NCBI RefSeq assembly: GCF_002865645.1
Contig: NW_020194667.1
Span: 186,001 to 250,000, forward strand
Length of the DNA stretch: 64,000 nt
Origin: Hyaloscypha bicolor E
Lineage: Eukaryota; Ascomycota; Leotiomycetes; Helotiales; Hyaloscyphaceae
Direction: 5' to 3'
The notes under the pieces were generated by a model, which did no database searches, had not been told where the DNA came from, and saw nothing but the letters and a program-made list of their open reading frames with translations. Positions 58,171 through 64,000 of this stretch are shown here, piece by piece. How positions within the stretch are numbered: position 1 is the stretch's first letter; each line of letters begins with the position of its first letter. The translations under genes were made by a program, and so were the position numbers.

Positions 58171-59471
58171 GGGTATTAAGCTAGTGCACAGCCCCATGGC
58201 GTTCGGTTCCAGGGCTTACTAAGCCTATTAGGGGCTGAGGCCCCTAATTTCAACAATGAGCTATCACCACGTGCATCCACGTGACGGGGCCGTAGAGCGC
58301 TCTCGTGACCTAGACCTCTAAGGTGCTAGATAATATGATCGATTCTTCCAAAAACATCACAAACAGCGAGAACGGAATTTTTGGAATTGAGAATGAAAAC
58401 CTGGTGAGCCGCAAGACCTCTGGCGAAGCTCTGCAGCTGAGATTGAAGAAGAAACATCGTCACTCTTCTGCCTTTCCAAATGGCGAGTTTCTTTCTCATC
58501 TTGTCTTCGTGATAACATGAAGTCCATTCTTGGTTGCAATCTTTAGATACAAAGTCAAATAAGAAATGGTTGCAAATTTGGTGCCCCATAAACACTTTTT
58601 TATCCCGTACCACAGCAATACTCTGTACCTTTCAGCATCGGAACGACTTTCCAATGGGGTACTCAGAAGTACGCCTCCTAAGTATAAAAAGTCAGTGCAA
58701 GAGTCGACGCTGGTAATGAAGCCACATATTCAGCCATGCAGGGGATATGCAAGTTTCCACATTGGTTGATGAGATGAAAATCACAACACGTATGATTCAT
58801 TCTTGGATATGATATCTTTTTGCGATTTGCAACAAAAGAAATTGAATTTCTCACTTACAGTAGCGAGACACATTCTGTACGCGTAGGAGGCGTACTTTTG
58901 AGAACAAGCGATCGCGATCGCATCAGACCACTTCCACCTGTGCGATGTACAACAAAACTTGAAATGTCTTGGTGAAAGATGTTTGATTGGAAGAGCAAAG
59001 TGTCGATGAGGATCTCCTGCAATTTTGCGATATGCAACAAATAAGAAGCCTTACCATCGAAGCCACAAGCCACACAAAGTTACTTCAGTACATGCCAGCT
59101 ACCCGGATCCAACAATTTTCACGGTATGCAACAAAAGAGCCTTCTCAAAGCGTGGCATACACTACACGTGACTTCGCTCTCTTGCCCCAAGGAATTAGTT
59201 GCTGGTCGATACCCCCGTTGAGGCTTCTTTGTGAGAGAGAGTCGGCGAGGGCGATGGTGACTGCGAATATGGAGCGCGCCACGAATTCGGACACCCACTG
59301 GTGCACTGTCCGGTGCAAAGCGGTGGCAGCGCAACGGATACGCTACCATTATTCATTTTCGAGTGTAGGTATTTGCAATGCCCTGTCGACGCTAAATTTG
59401 CGATAACCTGTTGACGCTCGTTTTGCAATGCCCTGTCGGTGAGATCCGCCAACACAACAAAGCCGTTTCTG
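58171..59471. other. gene-free interval with scattered short repeats
   Basis: Carries a 14-bp inverted pair AAGTACGCCTCCTA (58668-58681) and TAGGAGGCGTACTT (58886-58899), a GCGATCGCGATCGC palindrome near 58908, and recurring TGCGAT-x-TGCAACAAAA-like motifs (about 58823, 58942, 59019 and 59120). A three-unit repeat lies at 59366-59445. Short ORFs on both strands have no recognised domain. Confidence 0.5.
59366..59445 (+). repeat. three-unit tandem repeat, about 33 bp
   Basis: Successive blocks TTTGCAATGCCCTGTCGACG, TTTGCGATAACCTGTTGACG and TTTGCAATGCCCTGTCGGTG, with small linkers. First and third are nearly identical; the second differs mainly by transitions. Confidence 0.65.
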
Positions 59472-59474
59472 CTA

Positions 59475-59948
59475 CAGTCACAACCAACTGATATTAGACA
59501 GATCGCGAAACCCCACCAAAAATCGCCACTTTGCCTACTTTGCGGTGAAATATCACAACGCCCACAATGCGTGAACCGATCTAACAAATTGGAATCGAAA
59601 TACACAGTACAAGATCTAGCTTTTATACGATTCCAGGTAAGCTGAAAATAAGAGGTTCCTTTTTAGTCTACTCGTGTATTGCAACGACCGGAATTCAGCT
59701 CAAAATTAAGCGAATTTTGGTGTAAAAGTGGGGTAAGGCAAAAACGTCGCAGTTTACGGCCGCCCAACTTTACGACCATACGTTCCTGGAATTACCGTAA
59801 TTGATAAAATTAAGCGCAATAATCCAATTAAGAGCTGTACTCAGACATTTTTACTGTAAAAGGGTCGGAATGTGGTTAGTTGCGAAAGTGTTATACCCGA
59901 GTTTTGGTGTAAAAAGGGGTTTTGTCTAATATCAGTTGGCTAGTACTG
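59475..59948. mobile_element. Tc1/mariner-type MITE (474 bp)
   Basis: Begins CAGT and ends ACTG, flanked by TA on both sides. Inner parts of the termini match as inverted repeats over CCAACTGATATTAGACA (about 59484-59500 and its complement near 59925-59940), followed by AACCCC on both sides. The interior is non-coding, with TTTTGGTGTAAAAGTGGGG-type sequence repeated (about 59716 and 59902). The flanks join into one unit of the neighbouring tandem repeat if the element is removed. Confidence 0.8.
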
Positions 59949-59967
59949 TAGCCCCACCATTCAACAA

Positions 59968-60115
59968 GAGCCAATTCTGCTGCCACACTTTTACATTCCT
60001 CGAACAAGCAGCCAGTTCTGCTGCCACACCATTTCAACAACGAGCCAATTCTGCTGCCACACTTTTACATCCGTCGAACAAGCAACCGTTTCTGCTGCCA
60101 TCATCTTTTCTAACA
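59968..60115 (+). repeat. 74-bp tandem repeat, two units plus partial copies
   Basis: Two units starting GAGCCAATTCTGCTGCCACA at 59968 and 60042. Each holds two TTCTGCTGCCA boxes separated by CGAACAAGCA. A partial unit precedes, interrupted by the MITE at 59475, and another follows. A 77-codon ORF crosses it but looks incidental. Confidence 0.8.
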
Positions 60116-60942
60116 AGCTGCCAGCTTTTGCCATTACACCTTTGCATCACTCGCTTCTTTCGGTGTTAGCTGGTCGTTAGCTTCGAGTTGTTTACCTAGT
60201 ATCTGTGTCGACTCGCTTTCCAACCTTCTCCGAAGCCATTTTTGTTGACCTTTGCTTCGTAAAGCCGGTGTGGCTTGGCCGCTGACCACCAGAGGGGCTC
60301 AAAATGGGCTCCACATTAAATATAGCCCTATCACCATCGCCCTCGCTGATATCACAAATCTGCCTCTAATTTTAGATTTTTGCTCCAATTCTGACACCCT
60401 GGTTTGAGCTTTCTTATTTCATTTTTGGTCTCTCAATTGGTTAGATTTTAGCTCAATTTCAGTGGTCTTTCGAGCCATTTTGTAATCCAGGCGCTGCCTC
60501 CCAATTCTGGACGTGGCTGTAAAATCCTCTTCTGGCTGCTAAGCGAGAACCACCAGGTGCCAACCTCCACAAACCGCATCCAACCTCTCCACAATCGGCA
60601 TTCAGCCTCATCCACAATAGACTTATTTTGAATGAAGTCACTGGTCTGTAATTGCCCATCTGCCTGTTTGCTAATGGGGATTCGAGCCCTAACTCGCTGT
60701 TGATGGCTTTAACACGTGATTTAGAGAAAAGCGGGGTCAAATCAGAAACAGTTAGAGTTCTATTAGTGCTAAGTCTAAAATGCTCTAGTACAATCCCGAT
60801 TAAAACCAATCAGATTGCAAATTAACGAAGGAAAGGCAAATTAATAAAAAGAGGATAACAAGCAAGTGCTAGGGGCCATGTACCGAGTAAGGAAAGCTTC
60901 CAGGCCTAGAAAGTAGAACTAATCAAAGGGAAAGAACAACGG
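60116..60942. other. gene-free interval
   Basis: GC-balanced. A 116-codon minus-strand ORF (60459-60809) reads through sequence without any domain I recognise. It contains LESPLANRQMGNYRPVTSF, perhaps repeat-derived. Not counted as a gene. Confidence 0.4.
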
Positions 60943-61107
60943 CTACAAGCTGAGCGCATCTTGAATAGTTTTGAACGCAGCCATCAATTTTGTCAGCTCT
61001 GCAGGATCTGCACCTAGCTTCACATTATGCTTCTTTTCATACCAAGCAGTAAAAGAAAGATGCAAATCCGTATATATTAGGGAGCACCTGCTATTTCTAG
61101 AAAGTCT
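60943..61107 (-). pseudogene. 3' end of a decayed gene, unknown family
   Basis: A minus-strand frame open from 61107 to a stop at 60943 reads CSLIYTDLHLSFTAWYEKKH, then VKLGADPAELTKLMAAFKTI and DALSL. The composition and amphipathic character look like true protein, but there is no start codon and a stop lies directly upstream. It may be the last exon of a repeat-borne gene. Family not recognised. Confidence 0.4.
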
Positions 61108-64000
61108 TCAAGACTGTGGTCACGAAACTTGATAACCGTCAGCTCAGGTTACAAGGAACCAGTCAGCTACAGCTCCAAGATGACTGCTATAACACTGTTC
61201 GGAATGGTCAAGGGCTGACATGTGTCAGCTGCTTGAAAGCTGTGAGCTTAATCTTAGCAGCCGATCAAAGCTGTTTGATGCTCAATGCTGACTTTAGCTA
61301 TGCCTGGTCATCAAGCGATTAATAGTAGAGCGAGAGTATGATGTTCTTGCTCAACCGTGACAGTATTAAAGGGCTTTGCAATACTTCCCACGGTATTAAA
61401 GGGAATATTACCATTTTGTATTTATTGCGAGTCTTCGAGCCCGAGAGACTAGCAAGGAAGGGTTATAGGCCATTGAATCTACGGTTCTCTTAACGTTCTT
61501 TTCACTAGGTCAAGTATAATAACAAAGTTATTAAAGGGTTACGATATTAGGGGGACTATTTGACTATATATATCGAGCCAAAAAAAAATCCCCAATACTA
61601 ATTGCCTCTCAGATAAATAATATGCAATATCCAAGTAACAAAATTCCAGTCTCGATAACGTCCCCGTATTTATTTTTATTGTTTCTATTACTCTTTTTAC
61701 TAAATTCTATATCTCTAATATCAAATTCTGATTTTGCCGAATTAACGCTCCAAGTCTATTATAGGTCTGATACCACTAATAGCCTAATAATTATAACTAT
61801 TAACCGGAGAACTATATTGTGGGTATTGTGGTACGGCAGGCCGTACTCTCCAAAAATCATATTATTTTAGCGGTTTTAAGGTTTTGGTTACATGGCAAAG
61901 GCCATAGCCTTTTATATATAACTTGCGGAAATCATATAAGAAAGCTGGTTTTTCTGTAGTTCTAGAGAAGAATCCCTTATAAGTATTTAATTAATTAAGC
62001 TTTTTATATACTATATACTATTTATACTTTACTATTTATACTTTTAATTTATTAATTTATTATTAAGTTACATTTTATATTCTAGTATACTTTATATAGG
62101 TTTTTGTCTTATTATAGTTTCCCTTCTATATATTTTATAGTAAGTAATATAGGGAGGATCGAAACTTTATAATTAAGATAATATTTTTATAAAGTTCTGA
62201 GAAGTGTCTATAAAGCGGATTATTAGCTTAGTAAGTTAGGGAAGAAAGGGCTATTATAATACCTTAAGCCCAAGGCCGAAATATTAAGGATATATAAATA
62301 TTAATTTTAGTATCTTATATTAATTTCTAATATATCTAGTAATTTGAATACGGATTAGCTACAAGATATAGTTACTAGTATAGTATATAAGAATAGCAAA
62401 AATAAAGGCTAATTATAAAAGAAAAAGAAGTAAAGGAAATAGAATAAGAAATATTATACTAAGATAATATAAATTAGATCTTAATTAGAAGCAGACTTTA
62501 ATACTCGGAAATAAAGTTATATTATTAATTTATATATTATTTTTAGTTATAATAAAAACCAGAATAAAGGTAATATTAGTTTTAGTAAAAAAGCTTACTT
62601 TTAAGTTCGGAAAAGATATCTAAAAGAAGAAATATCCTTAATTTTAAATAGAATAATAAATAGAAATCAGAAATAAAAATTAAAAAGAAATTAGAAATAA
62701 GAAATTATATAGATAAACTAGAGAAGCTTCTAGAGAAAGAAAAAGATATTAAATAAAGAAATAAAAAAGAATTTAGAAAAATCAGAAAAATTAGTAAAAT
62801 TATATTTATTATTTTTATTATTATTTTTAATAGTATTATTAAATATATCTAGTTCGGCGAAAATAAAGAGAAATATTATAGATATTAAACTAATAAAATA
62901 GAAAAAAGAATATAAGTAATAGAAATAAGACTAGAAAAGCTATTATCTTATTACTACTAATATTAAAACTCGAACCTCGACTATATCTATTATTATTAAC
63001 TAGTTTCTCTCTAATTTCAGTTATTAAACTAAAAGATATATTTAAATAGGAAGTTAGTTCTTTAAGAACCTTATTAGTAGAAGCTTTAGATACGAAAACT
63101 CTATAATTAATTATAGAAGAAATTATTAAGATTAATATAGCCGAGAATAAATATATACTAATACCGGATTTAAACCTGCTATTTATAGAAGCTTCTAAAA
63201 TATTATAGTTTTAAGAAAATAATATTTCTATATTTCTAAAATAGTATATAAATATATATAAAGACTATTATATTTCTAATAATACTAAAAGAAAGAGAAT
63301 TATTTATTATATCTTTTCTATTTATAAGAATTAGATTAAGGCTATACCAGAATACTATACTAATAACCCAGAAAATTACTAGAAGACTAAGTTCTTTAAG
63401 GCCTTACTAAAGAAATTCCGAAAATATAACTAGGAAATACTTAAAATTAGTTATAACTTTCTTAATTAGATTATTATATAAGCTTAGAATAAAAGAATCT
63501 CTTCCAAGTCTTATATTAATATATTTAATAAAGTATTAAAGAAGTTATTAAAGAAGAAAGAAATAGATGAAATTATTTAGTATCGAGAATTTATAAGAGA
63601 ATTATTTATTCTAGTAAGAGATTATATTCTTAAAAATATAAACTTCGAGCCTATAAATATTTTTATTTATAAATATAGTAAGATATATAAGAAGGCAGTA
63701 ATATTTTATTAGTATAAAGAAAAGAAATACTATTTTAATATTACTAATAACCCAGATATATTTAGATTTAGATAAGAATACTTAAATATAATAGTTTATA
63801 ATATAGTTCTTAAACCAGAAAATAATTATTTTTTACTAGTTTCTTCTATTATATTTCCTAAAGCTACTATAAATATAAATAAGAAAAGAATCTAGCCTAT
63901 AGCTAATTATATAGAACTTATTAAAAGTAGTAAATCTAAGAGAAATAATATTAACTAGCTAGTAAAGAATTTAGAAAAACTATTTATTATTACTATAATT
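61108..64000. other. AT-rich, RIP-type block to the window end
   Basis: From about 61900 the DNA is strongly AT-rich. Interrupted plus-strand frames at 63330-63990 (for example KTKFFKALLKKFRKYN and NNPDIFRFR) look like a mutated protein-coding element, but I cannot assign it. No terminal repeats are visible; the element probably continues beyond the window. The ORF at 61622-61870 is AT-rich low complexity and not supported. Confidence 0.5.

Noticed and set aside
58820..59140. CRISPR-like spaced repeat
   Set aside because: Spacing is irregular (119, 77 and 101 bases), repeats are imperfect, and the host is a eukaryote.
60459..60809. 116-codon minus-strand ORF
   Set aside because: No domain, no convincing start context and repeat-like content; listed only within the gene-free interval.

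Overview
The window looks like a chromosome segment of a filamentous ascomycete (Pezizomycotina). Genes are sparse, with short GT-AG introns of about 47-112 nt, and they sit in GC-balanced islands. The islands are separated by very AT-rich blocks full of TpA that contain recognisable but ruined transposons. This is the pattern left by repeat-induced point mutation (RIP). HET-domain genes, a secondary-metabolism-type P450, a GH72 relic and fungal TIR elements all fit. I cannot name the genus from sequence alone.

Layout. 1-0.84 kb: AT-rich. 1.2-9.7 kb: housekeeping island with FGAM synthase (purine synthesis), a GNAT acetyltransferase and a secreted GH20 hexosaminidase-like gene carrying a one-base frameshift. 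9.7-12.5 kb: relics. 12.6-14.7 kb: an intact-length HET gene whose core motif is altered. 15.9-20.2 kb: a PIF/Harbinger-like element with a Myb/SANT-like ORF, into which a solo LTR has inserted. 20.7-21.5 kb: cysteine-rich single-pass membrane protein. 21.8-28.9 kb: RIP-mutated Ty3/gypsy element with both LTRs. 29.4-31.8 kb: a hAT element with perfect 8-bp target duplication and a transposase broken mainly by C-to-T-type stops. 31.8-34.4 kb: small repeats.

34.4-44.0 kb: second gene island. It has a polytopic membrane protein divergent from a cytochrome P450, a second membrane protein, a 1.4-kb Tc1/mariner-type element whose termini are intact around an AT-rich interior, and an oxysterol-binding protein. 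44.6-46.0 kb: the 3' half of a GH72 glucanosyltransferase gene, cut off by an AT-rich block running to about 49.5 kb. 50.2-50.9 kb: a long fold-back repeat. 52.4-54.0 kb: two small divergent MADS-box-like ORFs around a repeat cluster. 54.4-55.0 kb: small membrane protein. 55.1-57.7 kb: a HET gene split by a 467-bp hAT-type MITE with a perfect 8-bp duplication. 57.7-61.1 kb: tandem repeats and a Tc1/mariner-type MITE lodged inside one of them. 61.1-64 kb: AT-rich relic DNA.

The strongest results are the transposon insertions whose empty sites can be read from the sequence: the MITE in the HET gene, the solo LTR in the Harbinger Myb ORF, and the MITE in the tandem repeat. Next come the paired orphan MADS-like ORFs. 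Gene functions are inferred from motifs only; no database search was possible. I did not find a clearly new defence or enzymatic system.
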